Shown here in pieces: positions 9,010-17,563 of a DNA stretch of 43,607 nucleotides. Under the pieces are notes generated by a model. It was not told the DNA's origin and made no database searches. It worked only from the letters and a program-made list of their open reading frames with translations. Position 1 is the stretch's first letter; the number at the start of each line of letters is the position of its first letter. Source of the stretch: Ignavibacteriae bacterium HGW-Ignavibacteriae-2 (GTDB lineage: Bacteria > Bacteroidota > Ignavibacteria > Ignavibacteriales > Melioribacteraceae); NCBI GenBank assembly GCA_002839805.1, contig PGYT01000044.1, positions 1-43,607 of the forward strand, read 5' to 3'. Both the position numbers and the translations under genes were made by a program.

Positions 9010-9747
9010 ATGATTGTAATAGAAAGTTCACTACTTGGCAGATTTAAGGACGTCAAATTCGGGTTTAGCACAAAAATTGGTTTAGGGAGAAACGGACAAT
9101 TTGATTTCAACCTTTCATATTCAGTTGGTGATGATCCCGGAATTGTTACTGAAAACAGAAAAATGTTTATAGAATCTCTGGGATTGAGTAACAATAACAT
9201 TGCCTTCCAAAAACAAATTCATTCGGATATTATTACCATTGTAGATAAACCCGGTGTAGTGGGAGAAAGTGATGGACTTATTACAAATAAATCCGGGATC
9301 GGTCTTGCGGTAACCTCCGCGGATTGTACGCCTATTTTTATTTATGACAGAAAAAACAAAGTGATTGCTGCGGTTCATTCCGGCTGGCGCGGTACGGAAA
9401 AACAAATATTGTTTAAAACACTAGAAAAAATGAAATCAGAATTTGGATCGGAACCAGAAAATCTTTTCGCGTATATCGGTCCTTCAATAAGCAAAGCTAA
9501 TTACGAAGTAGGCGCCGAAGTTGCGACTTTATTCGATGATAAGTTTTTAACGGCGAATAAATCATCATTCCATCTCGATGTATCTTCCGTTAATCTGGAT
9601 TATTTACTTAAATTTGGATTGCCGAAACAAAACATCCAACATTCTCGAATATGTTCATATGGAGCGCGTCATTTACTTCACTCATACAGAAGAGACGGCG
9701 CGGCGTCCGGCAGAGCATTGGGAATTATCGCTTTAATGGAGAATTAA
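9010..9747 (+). CDS. pgeF: PgeF/YfiH family protein (laccase-domain peptidoglycan editing factor)
   Basis: A 245-residue member of the YfiH/DUF152 family, called polyphenol oxidase or peptidoglycan editing factor; it is known to act on aberrant muropeptides in E. coli, and human FAMIN is a purine-nucleoside enzyme of the same fold. The metal or active site residues are present: His71 (KQIHSD), Cys106 (TSADCTP) and His123 (AAVHSGWRG), matching E. coli YfiH spacing, plus IGPSIS and the C-terminal HSYRRDG. First gene of a close-packed plus-strand cluster. Its stop TAA overlaps the next ATG by one base. Confidence 0.92.
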   Translation: MIVIESSLLGRFKDVKFGFSTKIGLGRNGQFDFNLSYSVGDDPGIVTENRKMFIESLGLSNNNIAFQKQIHSDIITIVDKPGVVGESDGLITNKSGIGLAVTSADCTPIFIYDRKNKVIAAVHSGWRGTEKQILFKTLEKMKSEFGSEPENLFAYIGPSISKANYEVGAEVATLFDDKFLTANKSSFHLDVSSVNLDYLLKFGLPKQNIQHSRICSYGARHLLHSYRRDGAASGRALGIIALMEN

Positions 9748-10655
9748 TGTTTTCTGAAAATACAAAAATATTTGCGGGCTATGCTCTTATATGTCTTTTA
9801 TGGGGGTCCACCTGGCTTGCAATTAGAGTTGGACTTGATTCTTTAACTCCCATTTTGGCCGCTGGCATAAGGTTCTCTTTAGCGGCGGTTCTGTTTTATA
9901 CGCTGATGAAATACAAAAAAATCCGTGTTCAAAGGGATCCGCTTTCAATAAAGCTGTACTTTATTATGGGAATTTTTTCTTTTGTTATTCCATTCGGCTT
10001 GGTTTACTGGGCGGAACAATTTATCGCTACAGGTTTAACCTCAGTATTATTCGCCATATTTCCTTTTATAGTTATTATGTTTTCCCGTATTCTTATCCCT
10101 AATGAAACTATTGGGCCATTCAAGATAATTGGAAGCGTAATTGCTTTTATAGGAATATATTTTATTTTTTCCGATGATCTGTCGATGGACGTATCTACGG
10201 ATATTTGGGGAATGGCAGCTGTTCTTGTCAGTGCCACTATGCAGGGGATTGTTGCGGTTATAATTAAAAAACACGGACAGGAACTTAATCCGCTTACAAT
10301 GAATCTTTTCCCCGTACTAATCGCCGGAATTATAATGATTCCTTTGGGCATTTTTACCGAAGACATGAGCCGCGTTGTAATAGACTACGGAGCGATATTC
10401 TCAGTTTCATATCTTGCGTTATTTGGGACGGTATTAACATTTACAACTTACTATTGGTTGATGAAAAGAATGAATCTTGTTATTCTCTCACTCAATTCTC
10501 TTATAACCCCAATTATAGCCGTCCTGTTGGGATGGTTTATTCTTAATGAAAGTTTATCGATGCATGATTTGTTAGGTACTGTAATGGTTCTTATCGGATT
10601 GGTTTTGGCTAATATTGCGGGTATTATAAAATATTATAGGATAAAAACGGTTTAA
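9747..10655 (+). CDS. EamA/DMT-family transporter
   Basis: A 302-residue drug/metabolite transporter with two EamA halves, about ten membrane segments. The first half starts AGYALICLLWGSTWLAIRVG, typical of RhtA/YdcZ-like exporters; the second half (from about 140) repeats the pattern and ends LIGLVLANIAG. The frame is open upstream to 9651, but the ATG at 9747 is chosen: it has GGAG seven bases ahead and begins just before the first membrane helix. The substrate cannot be told from sequence; related exporters carry amino acids or small metabolites. Confidence 0.88.
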   Translation: MFSENTKIFAGYALICLLWGSTWLAIRVGLDSLTPILAAGIRFSLAAVLFYTLMKYKKIRVQRDPLSIKLYFIMGIFSFVIPFGLVYWAEQFIATGLTSVLFAIFPFIVIMFSRILIPNETIGPFKIIGSVIAFIGIYFIFSDDLSMDVSTDIWGMAAVLVSATMQGIVAVIIKKHGQELNPLTMNLFPVLIAGIIMIPLGIFTEDMSRVVIDYGAIFSVSYLALFGTVLTFTTYYWLMKRMNLVILSLNSLITPIIAVLLGWFILNESLSMHDLLGTVMVLIGLVLANIAGIIKYYRIKTV

Positions 10656-10658
10656 ATA

Positions 10659-11027
10659 ATGAAAAACACCATAAGAATTAAAAACGCTACATTTTACGCT
10701 TATCACGGCGCGTTACAGGAAGAACAGATAATCGGCGGTAAATTTGAAGTTGATATCGATATGGAAACGGATTTTAGTAAAGCGGCGTATTCCGATGATT
10801 TAAGTCATACTATAAATTACGATCATGTATATAAATTTATCGGCAAACTAGTGTTCTCTAAAAAGTATTATCTTATTGAGACTTTATCTATGATTATAGC
10901 CGATGAACTATTGCAAAAATTTCCAGTAATAAAAAAAATAATTGTAAAAGTTAGAAAACGAAGTGTGCCTATTGGCGGTGTAATAGATTTTGTTGAAGCG
11001 GAAGTTGAAAAAAGCAATGCTGAATAA
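10659..11027 (+). CDS. folB: Dihydroneopterin aldolase
   Basis: Cleaves 7,8-dihydroneopterin to 6-hydroxymethyl-dihydropterin and glycolaldehyde in folate synthesis. The 122-residue length is normal. FYAYHGALQEEQIIGG (about 12-27) holds the family's YHG-x-x-x-x-E substrate site, TINYDHVY follows, and LIETLSMIIADEL contains the conserved Glu that anchors the pterin. KVRKRSVPIGG holds the late catalytic lysine region. It overlaps the next gene, folK, by 11 bases, matching the order of the two steps in the pathway. Confidence 0.95.
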   Translation: MKNTIRIKNATFYAYHGALQEEQIIGGKFEVDIDMETDFSKAAYSDDLSHTINYDHVYKFIGKLVFSKKYYLIETLSMIIADELLQKFPVIKKIIVKVRKRSVPIGGVIDFVEAEVEKSNAE

Positions 11028-11520
11028 AATTTTTATTGGGCTGGGTTCCAATGTCGGCAACAGTTTGAGTAATATAAAAAATGCGGTAAATCATATTAAT
11101 AATGACAAAAACTGCCTAATTGTAAACTATTCCTCAATTTACGAAACAAAACCATATGGCAATGTTGAACAAAGTAAATTTTTGAATTGTGTCATTGAAA
11201 TATCATCTCTATATTCTGCGAAGGAACTTCTCGATTTTATTAAATCCTTGGAAATAAAACTCGGAAGGATAAAGCGAGAAAAATGGGGTCCTCGCGAAAT
11301 TGATTTGGATATTCTGTTTTATAACGATCATGTTATTGAATCCGATAATCTGCAAATCCCTCATCCCGAATTAATTAAGAGAGATTTTGTTCTTGTTCCT
11401 ATGTTGGAAATAGAACCTTTTTTTGAGCATCCGATATCTAAAAAATTTTTGAAGGAATATTTAGATTCTATCTCGGAAAATCATATTTTAAATAAGCTAA
11501 AAATTGATCTATTGAATTAG
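11017..11520 (+). CDS. folK: 2-amino-4-hydroxy-6-hydroxymethyldihydropteridine pyrophosphokinase
   Basis: Transfers pyrophosphate from ATP to 6-hydroxymethyl-dihydropterin, the step after FolB. The 167-residue protein opens with IFIGLGSNVGN, contains GPREIDLDILFYND (the HPPK signature with the two Mg-binding aspartates), and IPHPELIKRDFVLVPM. An upstream TTG at 10990 stays in frame, but the ATG at 11017 is preferred because the domain begins there. It overlaps the end of folB by 11 bases, so the two are surely co-translated. Confidence 0.96.
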   Translation: MLNKIFIGLGSNVGNSLSNIKNAVNHINNDKNCLIVNYSSIYETKPYGNVEQSKFLNCVIEISSLYSAKELLDFIKSLEIKLGRIKREKWGPREIDLDILFYNDHVIESDNLQIPHPELIKRDFVLVPMLEIEPFFEHPISKKFLKEYLDSISENHILNKLKIDLLN

Positions 11521-11532
11521 CGGAGAATTGTT

Positions 11533-12180
11533 TTGAGCGAGATTAAATATATTTCTATTGAAGGCGTAATTGGCGCCGGGAAAACCTCACTTGCGCAAAA
11601 ACTTGCAAAAAAATTGGACGCAAACCTTGTACTCGAAGAGTTTGAAGCCAATCCTTTCCTCGAGGCCTTTTACGACGATAGAAATCGTTTTGCTTTTCAA
11701 ACTCAAATGTTTTTTCTTATCAATAGATATAAGCAGCAGCAGAAATTAAATCAGGAAGAACTTTTCTCAAACTTTATTGTCTCGGATTATATTTTTGAAA
11801 AAGATCAGATATTTGCTTACTTAAACCTTTCCACCGAAGAATTAAAATTGTACGAAAATATATTCCCGCTATTACAAAGGGATCTTAGGAAACCGGATTT
11901 GATAATATTTTTACAATCGAGTGTAGATAGACTTATTTCCAATATCCGAAAACGTAGCAGAAGAATTGAAAAAAATATGTCCAGAAGTTATATACGTGAA
12001 TTAAGTGAAGCTTATAATAATTTTTTCTTCAAATACAACGAATCTCCTCTATTGATTGTTAACACTACTGAAATAGATTTTGTTAACAGACAGGAAGATT
12101 TTGAAGAACTCTGCAATCAGGTTTTTAGAGAAGACAGAGGATTTATAGAATATTTTAACCCCGTTACGAGCAAATTATGA
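11533..12180 (+). CDS. Deoxynucleoside kinase
   Basis: A 215-residue kinase of the dNK/dGK family (thymidylate-kinase-like P-loop fold) that phosphorylates deoxynucleosides for salvage. Walker A is EGVIGAGKTS (about 10-19); EEFEANPFL binds substrate; SDYIFEKDQIFA replaces the ERS-type motif, as is usual in Bacteroidota enzymes; the lid region is KRSRRIEKN. The start is TTG, with CGGAG ten or so bases upstream and no nearby in-frame ATG giving a whole P-loop. It lies 12 bases after folK and overlaps the next small gene by four bases. Confidence 0.9.
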   Translation: MSEIKYISIEGVIGAGKTSLAQKLAKKLDANLVLEEFEANPFLEAFYDDRNRFAFQTQMFFLINRYKQQQKLNQEELFSNFIVSDYIFEKDQIFAYLNLSTEELKLYENIFPLLQRDLRKPDLIIFLQSSVDRLISNIRKRSRRIEKNMSRSYIRELSEAYNNFFFKYNESPLLIVNTTEIDFVNRQEDFEELCNQVFREDRGFIEYFNPVTSKL

Positions 12181-12383
12181 GTATAATACGAATTATTTTT
12201 ATTGGGATCGTTTTTTATTTTTTCTTTAAACTTTTTAGGGCGATTTTTAAGCTTTTTGAAAATAAGCAGGAAAAACAAAACTCATTCAATAGCATGAATA
12301 CCAACTATAAAAAAAATGTTCGATCCAGAATTGACAAAAAAGACATAATTGAAGCCGACTTTGAAGAAATTGATAAAAAATAA
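12177..12383 (+). CDS. Small membrane protein (DUF4834-like)
   Basis: A 68-residue protein: one N-terminal hydrophobic helix (about 4-25, rich in Ile and Phe), a basic middle, and an acidic end (DIIEADFEEIDKK). The layout resembles the small DUF4834 proteins of Bacteroidota, though identity is weak at this length. Its ATG overlaps the stop of the kinase (ATGA), which supports it as a real, coupled gene. No function is known. Confidence 0.6.
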   Translation: MSIIRIIFIGIVFYFFFKLFRAIFKLFENKQEKQNSFNSMNTNYKKNVRSRIDKKDIIEADFEEIDKK

Positions 12384-12422
12384 AATCCCGTATTTTACCA
12401 AAAAAATATCTCATTCTATTTA

Positions 12423-13973
12423 ATGTTAACCCAAAATTTAGCCGCCATAGACATAGGTACTAATTCATTTCACCTTATAATTGTTCGCCCCGACGAAGAG
12501 GGTAATTTTGAAATAATTGGCCGCGAACGCGAAGTAATTAGATTAAGTGAAGGAAATACAAATGATATTAAAATTCTGAATCCATCGGCCATCGAACGGG
12601 GGATTCGGGCACTTTCTACTTTTAAAGGAATCGCTAATACTTATAACGCTCAAATAAGAGCCGTAGCTACAAGCGCCGTAAGAGAAGCCGAAAACAGGGA
12701 AGATTTTATTCAAAGAGTTTTAATTGAGACGGGTATAAATATAAATGTTGTAAGCGGATTCGAAGAAGCACGTTTGATTTATCTTGGAATTCTTAAAGCT
12801 GTTCCCCTTTTTAACGAAAGAATACTCTGCATCGATATAGGGGGAGGAAGTACTGAATTTGTTGTCGGTGAAAAAGGCGATATTATTTATTCCAATAGTT
12901 TAAAACTTGGCGCTGTTAGATTAACTCAAAAATTTTTCCCGGATGGCAAAGTAACAAAAGAAAGAATTGCGGATTGTTCAAGATGGGTTGAAGGCGAAAT
13001 ATATCCGGTTATAAAAAGTGTTGAACATCTAGATTATAAACATGTCGTCGGATCTTCAGGTACTATTCAGGCATGTACTTCAATATGTATTGGACTTAAA
13101 AGCGGAAGAGCAGCCGAGCCATCTATAATTAATAACCAGATCTTCAGCTTAAAAGAATTGATTGTTGTTAAAGAAAAAATTTTATCAGGTAAAACAACTG
13201 AGTCGAGGAAAAAAATTCCAGGACTAGAATCTAAAAGAGCCGATATTATTCCGGCAGGCGTTATTATACTATCAACAATTTTGGAAAAACTGGGGGCCGA
13301 TAAAATTACAGTCTCGGGATATGCCTTAAGAGAGGGAATTATAATCGATTCCATGTATAAATCACTCGGCGGCAGTTTTACAGATTACCTTCACAACATT
13401 CGAGCGAAAAGCATCGAACAGTTAGCGCAGAGTTCAGAATATGACCGTAATCATTGCAAACATGTCGCAGATTTAGCTTTACAACTCTTCGATAAATTAA
13501 AACAACTTCACAATCTTAACGGAGAATATAAAGAATATTTGTTTGCAGCTTCTCTCCTTCATGATATCGGCTATCATATTTCACACGATAAACATCACAA
13601 ACATAGTTTTTATATTATCAGACACAGTAAACTTCTTGGTTTTACCGATCCGGAAATCTTATTGATAGCAAATATTGCCAGATATCATAGAAAAAGTCAC
13701 CCAAAAAAAAGGCATGACGATTTTACAATTCAAAACGAAGTATTTCAAGATGTAACAAAAAAATTATCCGCTATTTTACGAGTTGCCGATGCACTTGACA
13801 GAACTCATTCAGGGAATGTGAAATATATAGAAACTCATGTTTCCGATAAATCAGTAAAACTATATATAGATTCCGGCAAACAGCCAATTGATATAGAACT
13901 TTGGAGTCTTGAACGTCGTAAGGAATTATTTGAAGAATTGTTCGGAAAAAAGTTACGTGTTGAACTAATTTGA
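12423..13973 (+). CDS. Ppx/GppA family phosphatase with C-terminal HD domain
   Basis: A 516-residue exopolyphosphatase or guanosine pentaphosphatase. The actin-like ATPase fold shows AAIDIGTNSFHLI (phosphate 1 loop), ATSAVREA, CIDIGGGSTEF (phosphate 2) and GSSGTIQA. From about residue 330 an HD-type domain follows, with HCKHVADLA and SLLHDIGYHISHDKHHKHS, the usual C-terminal part of Ppx. Length matches E. coli Ppx (513). It would hydrolyse polyphosphate or pppGpp, tying it to phosphate storage and stringent response. It ends the pgeF cluster; a 458-base gap follows. Confidence 0.93.
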   Translation: MLTQNLAAIDIGTNSFHLIIVRPDEEGNFEIIGREREVIRLSEGNTNDIKILNPSAIERGIRALSTFKGIANTYNAQIRAVATSAVREAENREDFIQRVLIETGININVVSGFEEARLIYLGILKAVPLFNERILCIDIGGGSTEFVVGEKGDIIYSNSLKLGAVRLTQKFFPDGKVTKERIADCSRWVEGEIYPVIKSVEHLDYKHVVGSSGTIQACTSICIGLKSGRAAEPSIINNQIFSLKELIVVKEKILSGKTTESRKKIPGLESKRADIIPAGVIILSTILEKLGADKITVSGYALREGIIIDSMYKSLGGSFTDYLHNIRAKSIEQLAQSSEYDRNHCKHVADLALQLFDKLKQLHNLNGEYKEYLFAASLLHDIGYHISHDKHHKHSFYIIRHSKLLGFTDPEILLIANIARYHRKSHPKKRHDDFTIQNEVFQDVTKKLSAILRVADALDRTHSGNVKYIETHVSDKSVKLYIDSGKQPIDIELWSLERRKELFEELFGKKLRVELI

Positions 13974-14431
13974 CCCAATATCCATTTTTATCTGTCATAA
14001 TCCCATCATTATAAAATAATTTCGTATTAATTTTAATCTGAATGGAAAACCCTACGGCAGGCTCAGAATGCTCCTTCAGATTACAGATTTTAGCTCGACA
14101 CTATAAAGTCCTTCTCAATCGGTTTGCTTAGCGGAGTCTCACACCGAGCTTGCAGAGGTATCGAAAGTGTTGAACAGTGACGGCGTTTAAGTATGTGGCA
14201 TAACAGCATATAATTTTATAATCTTTTAACATCTTTCGTCTTAGCTTTGGACTATTCGTTAATGTTTACGCCGATATTTAACCTTGTATATTCTATTATT
14301 CTGTATGGATTATTATATTTGTTAAGCTATAGCAAAGGTTCAGAAGCCGCATTTTAAATTACTTTTTTATGATTTTTAAGTGCCATAGTCTATATATTTG
14401 GGACTAATTTTGAAACAAATTCTAAAGACCT
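13974..14431. other. Intergenic region with decayed repeat-like segment
   Basis: 458 bases without a convincing ORF. The middle (about 14041-14180) is clearly more GC-rich than its surroundings and, read on the minus strand, contains pieces such as GAAGGAGCATTCTGAGCC and GAGACTCCGCTAAGC. These resemble the CTTCG-CTCAG-type intergenic repeats scattered in many Bacteroidota and relatives. The flanks are plain AT-rich DNA. The promoter of asnS should lie in the right part, but no clear signal stands out. Confidence 0.45.
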
Positions 14432-15730
14432 ATGAGACCAAACATTTACATCAAAGATCTGCCGAATCATATCGGTGAAGAAGTAACATTAAAAGGCTGG
14501 TTATTTAATCAAAGATCCAGTGGAAAAGTAAAATTTTTAATTCTGCGTGATGGTACAGGATACATACAATGTATAGTATTCAAAGGAAACGTTAGCGAAG
14601 AAGTTTTTGAAAACGCTGGAAAGCTAACACAAGAATCTTCCTTTGAGATTACCGGAAAAGTTAAAAAAGAAGACAGAGCCCTTGGGGGTGTTGAACTTGA
14701 CGCAACTGACGTGAAAATCGTATCAATCGCAGAGGAATATCCGATAACTAAAAAAGAACACGGTACGGAATTTTTAATTGATAACAGACATCTGTGGCTT
14801 CGTTCCAAAAAACAGGTAGCAATTATGCGTATAAGACATAGAGTGGTAAAAGCTATACGCGATTTTTTTGACGACCGTGGATTTACGCTATTTGATCCGC
14901 CAATAATCACACCGAACGCATGCGAAGGCACATCAACATTGTTCGAGTTCGATTATTTCGATTTAGGTAAAGCTTATTTAACTCAATCGGGACAATTATA
15001 TGCCGAAGCCGGAGCGATGGCTCTCGGTAAGGTTTATACTTTCGGTCCAACTTTCAGAGCTGAAAAATCTAAAACACGCAGGCATTTAACTGAGTTCTGG
15101 ATGGTCGAACCGGAAATGGCATATTTTAATCTGGATGACGATATGGATTTAGCCGAAGAGTTTTTGGAATATATCGTTCAGACTGTTTTGTCCGAGAGGA
15201 AAGAGGATCTAGAAATACTTGAAAGAGATGTCACAAAGCTCGAAACAGTGAAACGTCCTTTTCCACGTATAAGCTACGACGAAGCTGTAGAAATTCTTAA
15301 AAAGAACGGTGTAGATTTTGAATGGGGAAATGATTTGGGAGCTACTGATGAAACCATTATTTCCAGCCAATACGACAGGCCTGTAATGGTTCACCGATAT
15401 CCATCGGAAGTTAAAGCGTTCTACATGAAACGTGATCCCGAAAACCCTAAAGTAGCTTTGGCAGTTGACGTACTAGCACCCGAAGGTTACGGAGAAATTA
15501 TAGGCGGCAGTCAGAGGGAAGATGATATTGAATTGCTTATCTCCAGAATTAAAGAACATAATCTTCCTCAATCATTTTTCGAATGGTATCTTGACCTAAG
15601 AAGATTCGGTTCCGTGCCGCATTCCGGATTTGGATTAGGTCTGGAGAGAACAGTATCGTGGATTTGCGGAATTGATCATTTACGTGAAGCTATTCCATTT
15701 CCTCGAATGATATACAGAAATACACCATAA
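14432..15730 (+). CDS. asnS: Asparaginyl-tRNA synthetase
   Basis: A 432-residue class IIb aminoacyl-tRNA synthetase. The N-terminal OB fold opens with [19 protein letters not shown]; motif 2 is [21 protein letters not shown]; motif 3 is [15 protein letters not shown] followed by REAIPFPRM. This last segment and the lack of the bacterial AspRS GAD insertion fit AsnRS of the Bacillus/Thermus type, about 430 residues. A nondiscriminating archaeal-type AspRS is the alternative and is less likely given [14 protein letters not shown]. The gene is preceded by the repeat-bearing gap and followed 24 bases later by the antiporter. Confidence 0.93.
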   Translation: MRPNIYIKDLPNHIGEEVTLKGWLFNQRSSGKVKFLILRDGTGYIQCIVFKGNVSEEVFENAGKLTQESSFEITGKVKKEDRALGGVELDATDVKIVSIAEEYPITKKEHGTEFLIDNRHLWLRSKKQVAIMRIRHRVVKAIRDFFDDRGFTLFDPPIITPNACEGTSTLFEFDYFDLGKAYLTQSGQLYAEAGAMALGKVYTFGPTFRAEKSKTRRHLTEFWMVEPEMAYFNLDDDMDLAEEFLEYIVQTVLSERKEDLEILERDVTKLETVKRPFPRISYDEAVEILKKNGVDFEWGNDLGATDETIISSQYDRPVMVHRYPSEVKAFYMKRDPENPKVALAVDVLAPEGYGEIIGGSQREDDIELLISRIKEHNLPQSFFEWYLDLRRFGSVPHSGFGLGLERTVSWICGIDHLREAIPFPRMIYRNTP

Positions 15731-15754
15731 TTGATTTTAATTAAAGTGGTTAAA

Positions 15755-17170
15755 ATGAAAAAAATTACAATGACTCTATTTTTGTTAATATTGATGTTAA
15801 TCAATTCCAATTTATTTGCGAATGATGGATTAACCGTTTCCAATCAGGTTGAACAGGCCAGTGAAGTTGTAACGCACGCACTTCCGCCGGCATATATGGT
15901 TATACCATTTGTTCTACTGCTGCTCGCTATCGCGACTGGACCGATTTTTTATCATCACTTCTGGGAAAAAAATTATCCAAAAATTGCAATAGCATTGGGT
16001 GCGATTACTGTGTTATATTATCTTGTAGTTTTACATGATACTCACAGTTTGCTGCATACTTTGGCGGAGTATTTATCTTTTATTGCCTTATTGGCGAGTT
16101 TATTTATTGCTTCCGGCGGTATACTTATTAAAGTCGACCGCAAAGCAACGCCAATGTTAAATGTTGTTATACTCGCAATCGGAGCGGTAATCGCAAATGT
16201 TATAGGCACTACAGGCGCTTCCATGCTTTTGATCAGACCATTTATGAAAATAAATAAAGATCGAATTAAACCCTATCATATTATCTTTTTTATATTCGTT
16301 GTAAGCAATATAGGCGGAGCTCTAACGCCGATTGGCGATCCCCCTTTGTTTTTGGGCTTTTTAAGGGGAATAGAATTTTTCTGGTTTATAAAAAATGTAA
16401 CTCATGTTTGGTTCCCAACGGTTTTACTTGTCATATTGATTTTCTATTTTATTGATTTAAGAAATAAGGACGGAGAAAGTTCTCAAACTTATTCGAATAA
16501 AATTGAATTCAAGGGTTTGAAAAATGTTGGTTATTTAATTGTTATTCTTATTTCTGTATTTATTGATCCGGGTGTAATGAGCTGGGTGCCCAGTTTATCC
16601 CCACTGCCATTTGGAATAAGAGAAATAATTATGTTTTCAGTCTGTTATCTTGCATATAAAGGATCCGATGAAAAAATTCTTAAAGCTAACGAATTCGATT
16701 TTGAACCAATTAAAGAAGTGGCGTATTTATTTATTGGAATATTTGCTACAATGATCCCCGCATTACAATTAATTGCTCACGAAGCAAAAATTTTGGGTGA
16801 TCAAATTAGTGTCAGCAGTTTCTATTGGGCTACTGGTATACTCTCGGGATTCCTTGATAATGCGCCAACATATTTGAACTTTTTAAGCGCGGAACTCGGT
16901 AAATTCGGTTTTGATGTAAATGTAAAGGATCAGGTACATCAGTTCTCATTAGAATATCCAATTTATCTTGAGGCTATTTCAGTTGCAGCGGTATTTTTCG
17001 GCGCAATGACTTATATCGGTAACGGACCGAATTTTATGGTAAAATCTATCAGCGAAAGAGCCGGAGTTAAAATGCCCAGTTTCTTCGCTTATTTAATTAA
17101 ATATTCTATTCCTGTTCTAATACCTATATTTACAATTGTTTGGTTAGTATTCTATTATGGGAAGGGTTGA
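15755..17170 (+). CDS. NhaD-type sodium:proton antiporter
   Basis: A 471-residue integral membrane protein of the ion-transporter superfamily (NhaD / citrate-transporter-like). A hydrophobic, possibly cleaved leader ends near SNLFAND. About twelve membrane segments follow. The conserved stretch GTTGASMLLIRPFM and SNIGGALTPIGDPPLFLGF (about 190-210) and LDNAPTYLNF in the second half are typical of this group. It would exchange Na+ for H+ across the inner membrane. The ATG at 15755 is chosen over an in-frame TTG at 15731 because it begins a normal MKK leader. The end overlaps or abuts the next gene. Confidence 0.88.
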   Translation: MKKITMTLFLLILMLINSNLFANDGLTVSNQVEQASEVVTHALPPAYMVIPFVLLLLAIATGPIFYHHFWEKNYPKIAIALGAITVLYYLVVLHDTHSLLHTLAEYLSFIALLASLFIASGGILIKVDRKATPMLNVVILAIGAVIANVIGTTGASMLLIRPFMKINKDRIKPYHIIFFIFVVSNIGGALTPIGDPPLFLGFLRGIEFFWFIKNVTHVWFPTVLLVILIFYFIDLRNKDGESSQTYSNKIEFKGLKNVGYLIVILISVFIDPGVMSWVPSLSPLPFGIREIIMFSVCYLAYKGSDEKILKANEFDFEPIKEVAYLFIGIFATMIPALQLIAHEAKILGDQISVSSFYWATGILSGFLDNAPTYLNFLSAELGKFGFDVNVKDQVHQFSLEYPIYLEAISVAAVFFGAMTYIGNGPNFMVKSISERAGVKMPSFFAYLIKYSIPVLIPIFTIVWLVFYYGKG

Positions 17171-17171
17171 T

Positions 17172-17537
17172 ATGAGAAAATTAGAAGAAGTAATTTCAAA
17201 AAAAATTAATCCGCTTTATTACGGTAATCGCGTTTTATTGCCATTTATGTGCGATATTTTAAAAATCGTTATCGAAAAGGATATTATTACAGATTTTAGC
17301 AGTTCTAAAAAGGGTGCTGAATATTATAAAAGGGAAACCTATACTGAAATTTATTTCCATGACTATGACGATTTGGAAGATTATGTGACTAAGTACGAAA
17401 CAATAAAAATGATTATTGTTGAAGCGGGGCAGGATGTTTTCGACTTTTCGAACCATATTAAAATAGCGTTTCATGTTAAAGAAAAGCATATTTTGGAAAT
17501 GGAACTTTTAAATGATAATTATCTTTTCATAGAATAA
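17172..17537 (+). CDS. Conserved-looking protein of unknown function
   Basis: A 121-residue soluble protein, no signal peptide or membrane segment, no family recognised. It is rich in charged and aromatic residues: EYYKRETYTEIYFHDYDDLEDY in the centre and alternating strands at the end (IKIAFHVKEKHILEMELL). The frame is open to an ATG at 17157 inside the antiporter, but the ATG at 17172 is preferred because GAAGGG lies six bases ahead and the antiporter stop sits between. Close spacing with antiporter and nnr suggests one operon. Confidence 0.7.
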   Translation: MRKLEEVISKKINPLYYGNRVLLPFMCDILKIVIEKDIITDFSSSKKGAEYYKRETYTEIYFHDYDDLEDYVTKYETIKMIIVEAGQDVFDFSNHIKIAFHVKEKHILEMELLNDNYLFIE

Positions 17538-17563
17538 TTTTTGTCAAATAAAATGGTAATAAA

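Noticed and set aside
14509-14931. 140-residue minus-strand ORF inside asnS
   Set aside because: It is antisense to the conserved AsnRS OB-fold and motif region; no start signal or domain.
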